Source: Spirosoma aureum (GTDB lineage: Bacteria > Bacteroidota > Bacteroidia > Cytophagales > Spirosomataceae). From it: a stretch of DNA of 64,000 nt. Shown one piece after another: positions 21,024 to 29,325 of this stretch. The translations under genes and the position numbers were made by a program. A model generated the notes under the pieces. That model saw only the letters and a list, made by a program, of their open reading frames with translations, was not told where the DNA came from and did not search any database. Position 1 is the stretch's first letter. Every line of letters starts with the position of its first letter. The DNA is taken from the NCBI RefSeq assembly GCF_011604685.1, contig NZ_CP050063.1, positions 8,349,001 to 8,413,000 of the forward strand, read 5' to 3'.

Positions 21024-21968
21024 ATGAATTATCGCCGTTTACTTTTTTGTTTACTCATTGTTCTTCCAATTCTTGCGTCGGCCCAATCACGCCGGCGCAC
21101 CCAGCTAACAACTCCTCAATCCAACGGACCGGTTCCGGTTGTGTCTGCTCCGCAAGCTCGTCTGCTGGAAGGCATGGTGCTCAACAGTTCGATACTGAAT
21201 CGAGGAGTCAAATTTTCAATCTATCTTCCGCCTGACTATTACACATCGAACCGACGCTATCCAGTCGTTTACCTCTTGCATGGTTACGGCGATGATGAAA
21301 CAGGCTGGGTACAATTTGGCGAAGCTGACCGCATTGCTGATTCAGGTATTCGATCAGGCGAATTGCCCCCAATGATTATTGTTATGCCCGACGGGGGCGC
21401 CACGTTTTATGTCAATGATTACCAGAACAAAATTCGCTACGAAGATATGTTTGTGCAGGAACTCATCCCGCACATCGATACCATGTTTCGGACGCGCACT
21501 CAACGGGAATACCGAGCCATTTCGGGTCTCTCGATGGGTGGCTTTGGCTCACTCACCTTGTCGATGCATCACCCCGAATTATTTAGCTCCTGTGCTGCCC
21601 TGAGTGCAGGCATACGCACCGATGAGAGCTTTGTGAACATTCCAGACGATCGGTATAACACAGTTTTTGCACCCGTATTCAGCGGCCTGGTCAAAGGGGA
21701 AGAACGACTGACCGTGACCTGGAAGCGTAATAGTCCAATCAACCTGGCGAAATCGGCTCCGGAAGGTGATCTTACAAAAGTACGCTGGTACATCGACTGT
21801 GGCGACGACGACGCCCTGACAGTTGGCAATGCCATGCTACACCTCGCTTTGCTCGAACGCAAGATTCCGCATGAATATCGCGTCCGAGACGGCGCTCATA
21901 CGTGGTCTTACTGGCGTTCCGGTCTACCCGATGCCCTGAAGTTCATTGGTGCCAGTTTTCATCAGTGA
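21024..21968 (+). CDS. Secreted esterase, alpha/beta hydrolase (putative esterase D / feruloyl-esterase-like)
   Basis: 314 residues with signal peptide LFCLLIVLPILASAQ. Alpha/beta hydrolase of the PF00756 group: RYPVVYLLHGYGDDETGW near residue 75-92 (oxyanion region), nucleophile Ser in GLSMGGFGSL near 173, acid Asp probably in YIDCGDDDAL near 255, and catalytic His in DGAHTWSYWR near residue 292. Members cleave acetyl or feruloyl esters from plant cell-wall polysaccharides, or S-formylglutathione. The signal peptide favours the first, and it sits divergently beside the secreted beta-galactosidase, which fits joint polysaccharide breakdown (inference). Confidence 0.88.
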   Translation: MNYRRLLFCLLIVLPILASAQSRRRTQLTTPQSNGPVPVVSAPQARLLEGMVLNSSILNRGVKFSIYLPPDYYTSNRRYPVVYLLHGYGDDETGWVQFGEADRIADSGIRSGELPPMIIVMPDGGATFYVNDYQNKIRYEDMFVQELIPHIDTMFRTRTQREYRAISGLSMGGFGSLTLSMHHPELFSSCAALSAGIRTDESFVNIPDDRYNTVFAPVFSGLVKGEERLTVTWKRNSPINLAKSAPEGDLTKVRWYIDCGDDDALTVGNAMLHLALLERKIPHEYRVRDGAHTWSYWRSGLPDALKFIGASFHQ

Positions 21969-21976
21969 GGTCTTAT

Positions 21977-22504
21977 CTATTGTTTGCGAATTGGCACGAT
22001 AGCCTCGGTTTCATCCCAGACCAATAGCATGTCGGCTCCGCCCACCTGTGGCACAAAGTTGATCGTAAACTGTTCGGCCATGGGACTATGCTTTTGTGAG
22101 GTTACAGGTACCCTCAGCACATCTTCAGCCTCGTTATAGTTGGTTCCCCACTGGCCAACCTCCCGATTAAAAATGGCAGTCCAGCCATTTTGAGTAGGAA
22201 TCGTCCAGAGTGAATAGTGCCCGGCGCTCAATGCTTTGCCTGCTACGTTTACATTCTGCCCAAACTCAATAACCGTAGCTTCATTGGCACCCGTTCGCCA
22301 TACCTTACCATAGGGTACTAGTCCGCCAAAAATTGGGCGACCTTTCTTATAGGGCTGACAGTAATCGACCTTTACACTAAGGCCATCCTGATCGAACTGG
22401 GCTATGGTTTCGGGACTACTGGATTTCGTCCAGCTACGTAAGGCAAAGAAACCGACGAGCAGGATGGCCGCAATAATGGCAAGGATAATTAAAACACGTT
22501 TCAT
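21977..22504 (-). CDS. DUF2911 domain protein
   Basis: 175 residues from the ATG at 22504; an upstream TTG adds 12 residues and breaks the start-proximal membrane helix. Residues 5-22 are one hydrophobic helix (anchor or uncleaved signal). Then comes the DUF2911 domain: VDYCQPYKKGRPIFGGLVPY, GKVWRTGANEATVIEF, AGHYSLWTIPT and WTAIFNREVGQWGTNY are its hallmarks. Bacteroidota periplasmic proteins of this type have no known activity. It converges on the esterase gene with an 8-base gap. Confidence 0.88.
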   Translation of the reverse strand: MKRVLIILAIIAAILLVGFFALRSWTKSSSPETIAQFDQDGLSVKVDYCQPYKKGRPIFGGLVPYGKVWRTGANEATVIEFGQNVNVAGKALSAGHYSLWTIPTQNGWTAIFNREVGQWGTNYNEAEDVLRVPVTSQKHSPMAEQFTINFVPQVGGADMLLVWDETEAIVPIRKQ

Positions 22505-22742
22505 GGAATAATGTAGAGCTTTGGGGCTGGTAGACTGCAAGATACAAAAATTTGTAACTCACATCCCACTATTTGTTACTGCCATACCTAAACTGCATGC
22601 ATATCTGTCCTTTGGTACACACGTACTGGAAAGTCCCTCGATAACCTTAAAGGTCAATGCTAGTCGGTGGTGGAAGGCAATTTATCGTCTTTTTGATACA
22701 ATAGGTTACGTTAGGATATGTTGCTTCATCGCCCCCGATCAT

Positions 22743-24713
22743 TCACTTGCCAACGGTAAAGCTCGTGAACTGATCCAGCGCGGCCGGATTGCGCAACGTA
22801 TCTTTACTTGCAACCAGCGACGCATCGACTCCGGCAAGAATCTTCTTGACGGGCGTTTCCAGCTTCTTCCCACTCATGGTATACGGTACTTCGTCAATTG
22901 CATATACGGCGTCGGGTACATGACGGGGGCTGAACTGACTTCGGATTGTCTGTTTGATCCGGGAGTTCAGCTCGCTGGTCAGTGAAAATCCATCCCGCAG
23001 AACAACAAACAAAGGCATAAAATAGCGGCCGCCCGGCTGTTCTAAACCAACGACCAAACTATCAGCAATTTCGGGTAAACTCTCAACCGCGCTGTAAATT
23101 TCGCTGGTGCCGATACGCACACCGTCACGGTTAAGCGTCGCATCGGAGCGGCCGTATATAATGACACCGTTCCGCTCGGTAATGCGAATGTAATCGCCGT
23201 GTCGCCAGACGCCCGGATAGCTGTCGAAGTAGCTTTTTCGGTAGCGTTCATTACCAGGGTCATTCCAGAAATAGATCGGCATCGATGGCATAGGCTGCAA
23301 AATAACCATCTCTCCCAGTTCACCTCGTACGGGTTTGCCATTCTCGTCGAATGCTTCGACCTTACAACCTAATAACCGACATTGTATTTCGCCTTCATAA
23401 ACTGGCAATAACGGATTACCGCCAACAAATCCACTACACACATCCGTTCCGCCACTAAACGAAATCAGCCAGACATCTGATTTTACGTTTTCATAGATCC
23501 AGCGAAATCCCTCCGGCGGTAATGGCGACCCGGTAGAGCCAATTGTTCGCAGGTGAGTCAGCTTGGCCGTATTGGCGGGTTTCAGGCCAGCCCTCAGGCA
23601 GGCCATGTAAAAAGCAGCTCCTCCCCCAAAATGATTGATTCGGGCATCGTCGGCCAGATTCCATAGCGTATTTAGATCGGGGTAGCCAGCCGAGCCTTCA
23701 TACAGCACAAGCGTTGCCCCAACGAGCATTGAGCCAACAGCAAAGTTCCACATCATCCAGCCAGTGGTCGAATACCAGAAATAGCGTTCACCAATCCGAA
23801 CGTCCTGATGGAGAGCCAGCACTTTGAGGTGTTCCAGCAAACAACCGCCCACACTGTGTGTAATGGCTTTGGGTTTTCCGGTCGTGCCCGACGAATAAAG
23901 TACCCAGATTGGATGCTCAAATGGTACGGGCTCAAATGTTAGTTCATTCGGCGTCGGCGTTTCCAGCACTTCTTCCCAAAGCACGGCCCGTTCGAGTCGG
24001 CTATGGCTGTCAAGACAAGGAACCCAGACAACTCGCTGGAGCGTTGGCAGGCTGACTCGTAGTTCGCGAATGGCATCTGTTTTATCAACAGGCTTGCCGT
24101 TGTAGGTGTAGCCATCAACCGCAATTAATACTTTAGGCTCGATTTGCTGAAAACGGTCAACAATGCTGGTGGTACCAAAATCAGGTGAACAACTCGACCA
24201 AACGGCACCGATTGCGTTGGTAGCCAGAAAGGCGACTACAGCTTCGGGTATATTCGGCAGCACCGACACCACCCGATCACCAACACCAACCCCCTGCTGC
24301 CGCAGATAAGTAGCAACCGCATTGACCTGATGTTCCAGCTCTACCCACGACACGGTCATGAGCCTCGGTCGTTGTTCGGTAGCAAACACAATGGCTGGCC
24401 GCTGGGTATTCTGATGGCGAAAAATATGTTCGGCATAGTTAAGCGTCGCTCCTCTAAACCACTCCGTGCCGATCATGTCGCGCGGGTTTCCTTCAAGAAC
24501 CACCTGATGATAAGGGGAATGGCTTTGCACATCGAAAAACTGCCAGATGCTTTCCCAGAAATCCTCCAGATCAGTGACCGACCAATCCCATAGATCGTCA
24601 TAATCCCGAAAATAAAGGCCTTTCTTGATAAAGAGCCAATCCATATATTTTTTCAGAAGCGACTGCTCAGAAGTACGTCGGGCAGGTGTATAGAGCGGAG
24701 TAAGTGCTGGCAT
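22743..24713 (-). CDS. Acetoacetyl-CoA synthetase (acetoacetate-CoA ligase)
   Basis: Adenylate-forming ligase that makes acetoacetyl-CoA from acetoacetate, ATP and CoA in the cytoplasm, used in ketone-body or leucine carbon recovery. 656 residues, normal for the family. Visible motifs: N-terminal ACAS-like domain with WDWSVTDLEDFWESIWQFF (residues 42-60); AMP-binding P-loop VLYSSGTTGKPKAITHS near 270; WMMWNFAVGSMLVGATLVLY; STGSPLPPEGFRWIY; and the C-terminal GRSDATLNRDGVRIGTSEIY with the hinge near residue 530. Lys near the end in YTMSGKKLETPVKK is the acyl-adenylate lysine. The GVRIGTSEIY form and overall length separate it from acetyl-CoA synthetase. Confidence 0.93.
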   Translation of the reverse strand: MPALTPLYTPARRTSEQSLLKKYMDWLFIKKGLYFRDYDDLWDWSVTDLEDFWESIWQFFDVQSHSPYHQVVLEGNPRDMIGTEWFRGATLNYAEHIFRHQNTQRPAIVFATEQRPRLMTVSWVELEHQVNAVATYLRQQGVGVGDRVVSVLPNIPEAVVAFLATNAIGAVWSSCSPDFGTTSIVDRFQQIEPKVLIAVDGYTYNGKPVDKTDAIRELRVSLPTLQRVVWVPCLDSHSRLERAVLWEEVLETPTPNELTFEPVPFEHPIWVLYSSGTTGKPKAITHSVGGCLLEHLKVLALHQDVRIGERYFWYSTTGWMMWNFAVGSMLVGATLVLYEGSAGYPDLNTLWNLADDARINHFGGGAAFYMACLRAGLKPANTAKLTHLRTIGSTGSPLPPEGFRWIYENVKSDVWLISFSGGTDVCSGFVGGNPLLPVYEGEIQCRLLGCKVEAFDENGKPVRGELGEMVILQPMPSMPIYFWNDPGNERYRKSYFDSYPGVWRHGDYIRITERNGVIIYGRSDATLNRDGVRIGTSEIYSAVESLPEIADSLVVGLEQPGGRYFMPLFVVLRDGFSLTSELNSRIKQTIRSQFSPRHVPDAVYAIDEVPYTMSGKKLETPVKKILAGVDASLVASKDTLRNPAALDQFTSFTVGK

Positions 24714-24738
24714 AAGCAGTTTACAGGTTGCGATAGAG

Positions 24739-24830
24739 AGTAGGCAGTGTGTAGTTGTCAGAATACGGTTAACTGCGTACTGTCTACTGAAGACTGCGCA
24801 CTGTTTACTGAATACTGTCTACTGCCTACT
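24739..24830. repeat. Intergenic degenerate repeat array, unit ACTGTYTACTGM
   Basis: Three direct copies of a 12-base unit at 24779-24790, 24800-24811 and 24814-24825 lie inside a 10-bp inverted repeat (AGTAGGCAGT at 24739-24748 and ACTGCCTACT at 24821-24830). The gap 24714-25009 has no gene otherwise. Origin unknown; simple slippage or a decayed palindromic repeat are options. Confidence 0.6.
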
Positions 24831-24916
24831 AACGACTGATCACTTCAATGGATTGTTTTTCTAATAAAATGCGTTGTGACAGGAGTCGGGCATGGTATGG
24901 TTATCGAGAAAAGCCT

Positions 24917-24924
24917 TAACTTTG
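24917..24924 (+). promoter_or_regulatory. Probable promoter of the pseudouridine synthase gene (-7 box)
   Basis: TAACTTTG, perfect match to TAnnTTTG, followed by CGTCCC, a context often seen at Bacteroidota housekeeping promoters. No clear -33. It predicts a 5' leader of about 80 bases before the ATG at 25010. Confidence 0.5.
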
Positions 24925-25009
24925 CGTCCCTTTTGAACTACGCTTCAGCAAATGAGCTGATAATCAGCACTTCAATTACGTATAACAGTACGATTTACTG
25001 TATTTTTCC

Positions 25010-26875
25010 ATGAATCAGGATTCAGATCAGAACGACCGCCGTGATGGTGAGCCTCGTTCCTCCGGTCGTCGGGATGACGGCCCACGTTTCAATCGGGCAT
25101 CTGGCCCAGCTAACCGCAACAACGAGTCTCGCGGTAACAACGACCGCCCACGGTTTAACCGCAGTAACGACCGCCCCGATGGCGACAAACCGCGTTTCTC
25201 CCGAGATACCAACCGCGACGATAAACCCCGCTTTAACCGACCCAGCAACGACCGACCGAATGTGAGCCGGGGAAGTCGTGATGATAAACGCCCGGACAGC
25301 TTCGGCGACCGGCGACCACGAACCGACCGGGATGAACGCCCAGGCGGCTTTAACCGCGATCGCAACGACGAACGTCCACGCTTTAATCGAGACGATAAAC
25401 CTCGTTTTAACCGAGATCGCAACGACGCACCACGCGGTCGTAGTCAGGATCGTTCTGATGAATCACGCCCAAACCGCAGCGACGAACGTCCACGGTTTAA
25501 TCGAGACGATAAACCAGGTTTTGAGCGGAGCAATAACCGGTTTGGTGGCGAGCGCCGGTTTAATGATCGCGGTGGAAATGATGAGCGGCCACGCTCTGAT
25601 CGCAGTAATAACCGATTCGGCAATGAGCCAGGCCGGTCGGAAAACGATCGTCCACGTTTCAATGCCAACAACCGCTCCGGTGATGACCGCCCAGGTGGCT
25701 TTAACCGCGATCGGAATGATGAGCGCCCGCGCTTTAATCGGGATACCAACCGCGACGATAAGCCTCGTTTTAACCGCGACCGCAACGACCGCCCGGATTC
25801 ACGCGGCAATGATCGGAATGCAGACAAAGATTCCCGCTTCTCGCGTGAGCGCAATACCGGACCACGGAACACGGGGTCCGATAAGCCCGCTTTCAAGCGT
25901 GTTGGTGGTTTCAACCGGGAAGCCGATGAGCGGAATCGCGCCAATCGTGACGACCAGCGCGACACGAAGGGTGAAGCACCACGCTTCTCCGGTGAGCAGC
26001 GTAAAGAATCAGGCGACCGTCGTACAGGCCGCTTCACTAAAGCACCAGACTATAACCTGGATCGCATTCGCCAGGAACGGTATGACCAACCCCGTAATCC
26101 CCGGCAACGGGATGATAGCGACCGTCCCAAACGCGCTGCCGATGACGCCAGGAACGCAGAATCGGGCCTAACCCGTTTGAACCGATATATTGCCAACTCG
26201 GGTGTATGTTCGCGTCGGGAAGCCGATGAGCTCATTTCACGGGGCGACATTTCGGTTAATGGTAAGGTCGTAACCGAAATGGGCTTCAAAGTAAAAGAGG
26301 GCGATACCGTGAAGTATGGCACCAAAACACTGAATCCCGAACGTTTTGTGTATGTTCTGCTAAACAAACCGAAGGATTATATCACCACCACCGAAGATCC
26401 GGAAGAGCGTAAAACCGTTATGGAACTGGTTGCCGACGCCGGTAATTTCCGGATGTATCCGGTTGGTCGCCTGGACCGCAACACAACGGGATTGTTGCTG
26501 CTGACCAACGACGGCGAACTGGCCGATAAATTGACTCACCCATCCAACAATGTTCGTAAAATCTATCAGGTCGAGATCAATAAACCGATAACGAACGAAC
26601 ATTTCGAGGAAATCCAGAAAGGTCTTACCCTGGAAGACGGTCCTATCAAGCCAGACGCATTAAGCATTGTAACGCCTGATGCTCAGGTTGTTGGAATTGA
26701 AATTCACTCGGGCCGCAATCGCATCGTACGCCGAATTTTTGAACACCTCGGCTATGAAGTAACGAAACTCGACCGAACCACCTATGCTGGTCTGACTAAA
26801 AAAGAGCTGCCACGCGGCAAATGGCGCTTCCTCGACCCCAAAGAAGTGGTGAAACTGAAGTATTTTAATAACTAA
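25010..26875 (+). CDS. RsuA/RluB-family pseudouridine synthase with a long Arg/Asp/Asn-rich N-terminal extension
   Basis: 621 residues. Residues 1 to about 380 are low complexity, dominated by R, D, N, P, F and G. They are built from many copies of short units such as ERPRFNRD and DDKPRFNRDRND, and resemble RGG-type disordered RNA-binding tails. From about 384 follows an S4 RNA-binding domain (TRLNRYIANSGVCSRREADE), then the catalytic domain with Asp489 in GRLDRNTTGLLLLTNDG and the C-terminal GRNRIVRRIFEHLGYEV. The enzyme isomerises a uridine in rRNA, most likely the large-subunit site of RluB or the small-subunit site of RsuA; the sequence does not decide. Bacteroidota homologues often have a shorter basic tail. 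The repeats leave long open frames on the opposite strand that are not genes. Confidence 0.93.
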   Translation: MNQDSDQNDRRDGEPRSSGRRDDGPRFNRASGPANRNNESRGNNDRPRFNRSNDRPDGDKPRFSRDTNRDDKPRFNRPSNDRPNVSRGSRDDKRPDSFGDRRPRTDRDERPGGFNRDRNDERPRFNRDDKPRFNRDRNDAPRGRSQDRSDESRPNRSDERPRFNRDDKPGFERSNNRFGGERRFNDRGGNDERPRSDRSNNRFGNEPGRSENDRPRFNANNRSGDDRPGGFNRDRNDERPRFNRDTNRDDKPRFNRDRNDRPDSRGNDRNADKDSRFSRERNTGPRNTGSDKPAFKRVGGFNREADERNRANRDDQRDTKGEAPRFSGEQRKESGDRRTGRFTKAPDYNLDRIRQERYDQPRNPRQRDDSDRPKRAADDARNAESGLTRLNRYIANSGVCSRREADELISRGDISVNGKVVTEMGFKVKEGDTVKYGTKTLNPERFVYVLLNKPKDYITTTEDPEERKTVMELVADAGNFRMYPVGRLDRNTTGLLLLTNDGELADKLTHPSNNVRKIYQVEINKPITNEHFEEIQKGLTLEDGPIKPDALSIVTPDAQVVGIEIHSGRNRIVRRIFEHLGYEVTKLDRTTYAGLTKKELPRGKWRFLDPKEVVKLKYFNN

Positions 26876-26961
26876 AAGAGCGAAAGAATGAATGAGTGAA
26901 TGAGCGGAAATTGACGTGTGTCATCAATTCGCTCTTTCACTCATTCATTCTTTCGCTCTTT
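26875..26961 (+). terminator. Long inverted repeat between the pseudouridine synthase gene and deoC
   Basis: Arms of 32 bases (26875-26906 and 26930-26961) with one mismatch and a 23-base loop. The left arm begins at the last base of the TAA stop and the right arm ends seven bases before the deoC ATG. The arms are themselves built from AATG/AGTG-like tetramers. The stem would end in CGCTCTTT, so it can act as a terminator; it would also sequester the region just before deoC if transcribed through. Confidence 0.7.
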
Positions 26962-26968
26962 ATATTCC

Positions 26969-27625
26969 ATGAATCACCTTTTCCCCTACATTGAGCGGAC
27001 TTTGCTGCATCCGGACGTAACCATCAATGAGCAATATGAAGCGCTCGATGACGTCACGCAACTCGGCTTTGCGGGGCTGACAGTTGCTCCGTTCTGGGTG
27101 AAAAAATTCCGGCGCGAACTTGGTGATACTCATCCGGCCATTCTCTCAACGGTTATTGGCTACCCCTTCGGATACCAGCGTACGGAGGCCAAACAAACCG
27201 AACTGGAATGGGCTTTACGCGACGGAGCCAGTGAAATTGAGGTCGTACTCAATACATCGGCGCTCTTCTCGCCCAGCTCCGTCTGGCTGAAAATTGAACT
27301 GGCGAAGCTGGTTGCGCTGGCTCATGCGCAGGAGAAGTTTTTTACGGTTATTCTCGAATCATCCCTACTCGATCAGGCACAGCTTCAGGCCGTGATCAAA
27401 CTGGCTGCCGATACCGGAGCCGATTTCATCAAAAATGCAACCGGGTCACGCCAGACTGGGTCACGCCAGACCGGGTTTTCGCTCGAAACTGCTTTGGCGT
27501 TTCGCTACCTCGTTCCGAAGTCCATAGGCATTAAGATTGTTGTCGATGGGGCAACCCAGGAAGAGATGGAAAAACTTATCTCGGCTGGGGTAGATCGGTT
27601 ATCTCTCGGACAGTCAATAGCATAA
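26969..27625 (+). CDS. deoC: Deoxyribose-phosphate aldolase
   Basis: Cleaves 2-deoxyribose 5-phosphate to glyceraldehyde 3-phosphate and acetaldehyde in nucleoside breakdown. 218 residues from the ATG at 26969; the frame continues upstream only through the inverted repeat. Class I aldolase barrel: GFAGLTVAPFWVKKFRREL, VIGYPFGYQRTEAKQTE, GASEIEVVLNTSAL near residue 80, Schiff-base Lys155 in DFIKNATG, and second Lys in IKIVVDGAT near residue 192. Odd: after KNATG the usual GFGPGGAT-type loop is replaced by SRQTG twice, from a 15-bp tandem duplication at DNA level. The last barrel strand IVVDGATQEE also departs from the common GGVRT form. Activity is likely but the loop is unusual. Confidence 0.85.
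   Translation: MNHLFPYIERTLLHPDVTINEQYEALDDVTQLGFAGLTVAPFWVKKFRRELGDTHPAILSTVIGYPFGYQRTEAKQTELEWALRDGASEIEVVLNTSALFSPSSVWLKIELAKLVALAHAQEKFFTVILESSLLDQAQLQAVIKLAADTGADFIKNATGSRQTGSRQTGFSLETALAFRYLVPKSIGIKIVVDGATQEEMEKLISAGVDRLSLGQSIA
27443..27472 (+). repeat. 15-bp tandem duplication within deoC
   Basis: Two adjacent 15-base copies (27443-27457, 27458-27472) differing only in the last base. They encode GSRQT twice, right after the catalytic-lysine motif KNAT. In frame, so the gene stays open. Confidence 0.9.
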
Positions 27626-27695
27626 ATTAACATAAGATTTATTGACATATATCCCACTTTAGTATACATTAGTGGTCCCTATATCCGTCATCCTT

Positions 27696-29153
27696 ATGAA
27701 ACGCTTATTCCTTCTTTGCAGCTTTATTTTCCTGTGTTTTCATAGCTCCGCTCAGCAAACTCCTTACCAGGCTTTTGAAGTCGATAGTGCTGCCGAACCA
27801 CATGGCGGCACGCCTTTCCTGAACACTTTTCTACAAACGAACTTACGCAAACCAATAGCCGCCGAAGCCAAAGGTATTGGCGGACGGATTGTTGTCAGTG
27901 CTATTGTCGAAGTAGATGGCCATGTATCCGATGTCAAGGTCATGAATAGCCTACGCCCCGACCTTGACCGGGAAGCTGTACGTGTTTTTACTCTGTTCAA
28001 GGCCTGGAAGCCAGCTTACAAAGCAGGGAAAACCGTTCGACAGCAGATTATGATTCCGATTATGTTCAAGTCCAATGTTCCATTTCCTTACAACAACGGT
28101 GCACGAGTAAGTTATTTTGACGCAGACCAGAAATCCCTCGCCGATAGTAGTGATAAAGTTCGCTATAAACAGATTTCTCCTTTAGATACGAATGGCTTTC
28201 CTAATGGTGATATAGTTGTTTACAAACTAAAAGGCTCAGATTGGAAAGAACATTATCGATTACCATTAGTACGTAAGAAAAGTCTTTACCCAGGCCCTTC
28301 CAGCAAGCAAAACTACCAAGTTGGCTATCAAAATAGTGACAAGGCATGGGATGGTAATGTACTAATACTGAATGAATCCGGCTCGCCCGTTAGCCGATTG
28401 TTTTATAAAAATGGTATACCAGCCGGCTGGGGGCTAACTTATTATCCTAATGGATCAGTCGCAAAAAAAACCGACGAGCTTGAGGATGGGGTCAGTGTTA
28501 CATCGTGGTACACAAATGGTCAGATCAAACAAGTAAAAAAAGAAATAAAGCCCCAACCCCTGAAGGCAAAAACTCCTGAGATAGTGACAGCCTATTGGGA
28601 TAGTACAGGACAACAGTTAGTAAGCGATGGAAATGGACGAGCCATCTATCAGGAGTTCGTAGAATCTCGCGCTGATTCAGCCCGCCAGACAACGTTTATT
28701 GAACAGGGTCTCTATGAGAACGGATTAAAACAGGGAACTTGGACAGGACGCTATGCGGATGGGTCGTATTTTTATGAGGAACAATACGACAAAGGCATCT
28801 GTCAGCAAGGGAAAGCCCAGGTTGCCGGGTCCGATACCCTTCGCTATACTGAAGTTGAACAGCAAGCGGGCTTTTCAGGAGGTCTACCCGCTTTAGGGCA
28901 GTTTCTGTCGCAGAACCTAAGTTATCCGATCGGTGCTCAACGAGCAGGAGCACAGGGCCGCGTATTTGTTAGTTTTACCGTTTGCACGGATGGAACCTTA
29001 TGCGACTATGAAGTACTCAAAAGTGTTCACCCTGAGTTAGATAAGGAAGCCGTCCGAGTTGTGCAAAAAATGAGTGGCCGCTGGACACCGGGAACAAACC
29101 GTGGTCAGAAAGTCCGGGTGAAATATAATCTGCCAATCAATTTTACCTTTTAG
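27696..29153 (+). CDS. Secreted protein with two TonB C-terminal domains around MORN-like repeats
   Basis: 485 residues from the ATG at 27696 (an upstream GTG frame of 8 residues was rejected because the ATG begins a clean signal peptide, MKRLFLLCSFIFLCFHSSAQ). A TonB-like domain covers about residues 35-125 (GGRIVVSAIVEVDGHVSDVK, then DREAVRVFTLFKAWKPAYK). The middle has MORN/toxin-antitoxin-like YNG repeats (GWGLTYYPNGSVAK, TSWYTNGQIKQVKK, GTWTGRYADGSYFYEEQY). A second TonB domain fills the last 95 residues (GRVFVSFTVCTDGTLCDYEV, GRWTPGTNRGQKVRV). It has no N-terminal membrane anchor other than the signal peptide, so it is a periplasmic protein and not a classical TonB. Function unknown. 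Confidence 0.85.
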   Translation: MKRLFLLCSFIFLCFHSSAQQTPYQAFEVDSAAEPHGGTPFLNTFLQTNLRKPIAAEAKGIGGRIVVSAIVEVDGHVSDVKVMNSLRPDLDREAVRVFTLFKAWKPAYKAGKTVRQQIMIPIMFKSNVPFPYNNGARVSYFDADQKSLADSSDKVRYKQISPLDTNGFPNGDIVVYKLKGSDWKEHYRLPLVRKKSLYPGPSSKQNYQVGYQNSDKAWDGNVLILNESGSPVSRLFYKNGIPAGWGLTYYPNGSVAKKTDELEDGVSVTSWYTNGQIKQVKKEIKPQPLKAKTPEIVTAYWDSTGQQLVSDGNGRAIYQEFVESRADSARQTTFIEQGLYENGLKQGTWTGRYADGSYFYEEQYDKGICQQGKAQVAGSDTLRYTEVEQQAGFSGGLPALGQFLSQNLSYPIGAQRAGAQGRVFVSFTVCTDGTLCDYEVLKSVHPELDKEAVRVVQKMSGRWTPGTNRGQKVRVKYNLPINFTF

Positions 29154-29325
29154 CAGGCAAGCATCCTCTATACATAATCACCAAAAAGTCAGCCTATTAC
29201 TTAAAATTACTATTCCCTGAATGTTAACCAACTATTAACGTTCTATTATCAAATCGGCCAGCGGTTATCCAGTTGCTGCATAGACTATAATTTCGGGCTT
29301 GCACTAACCCCGCACGATCCGATTT

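Noticed and set aside
25027..26037. Long open frames on the minus strand and in another plus frame opposite the pseudouridine synthase tail
   Set aside because: They result from the biased repeat codons (CGN, GAY, AAY) of the real gene; the translations are Arg/Ser/Leu-rich without domain or start context.
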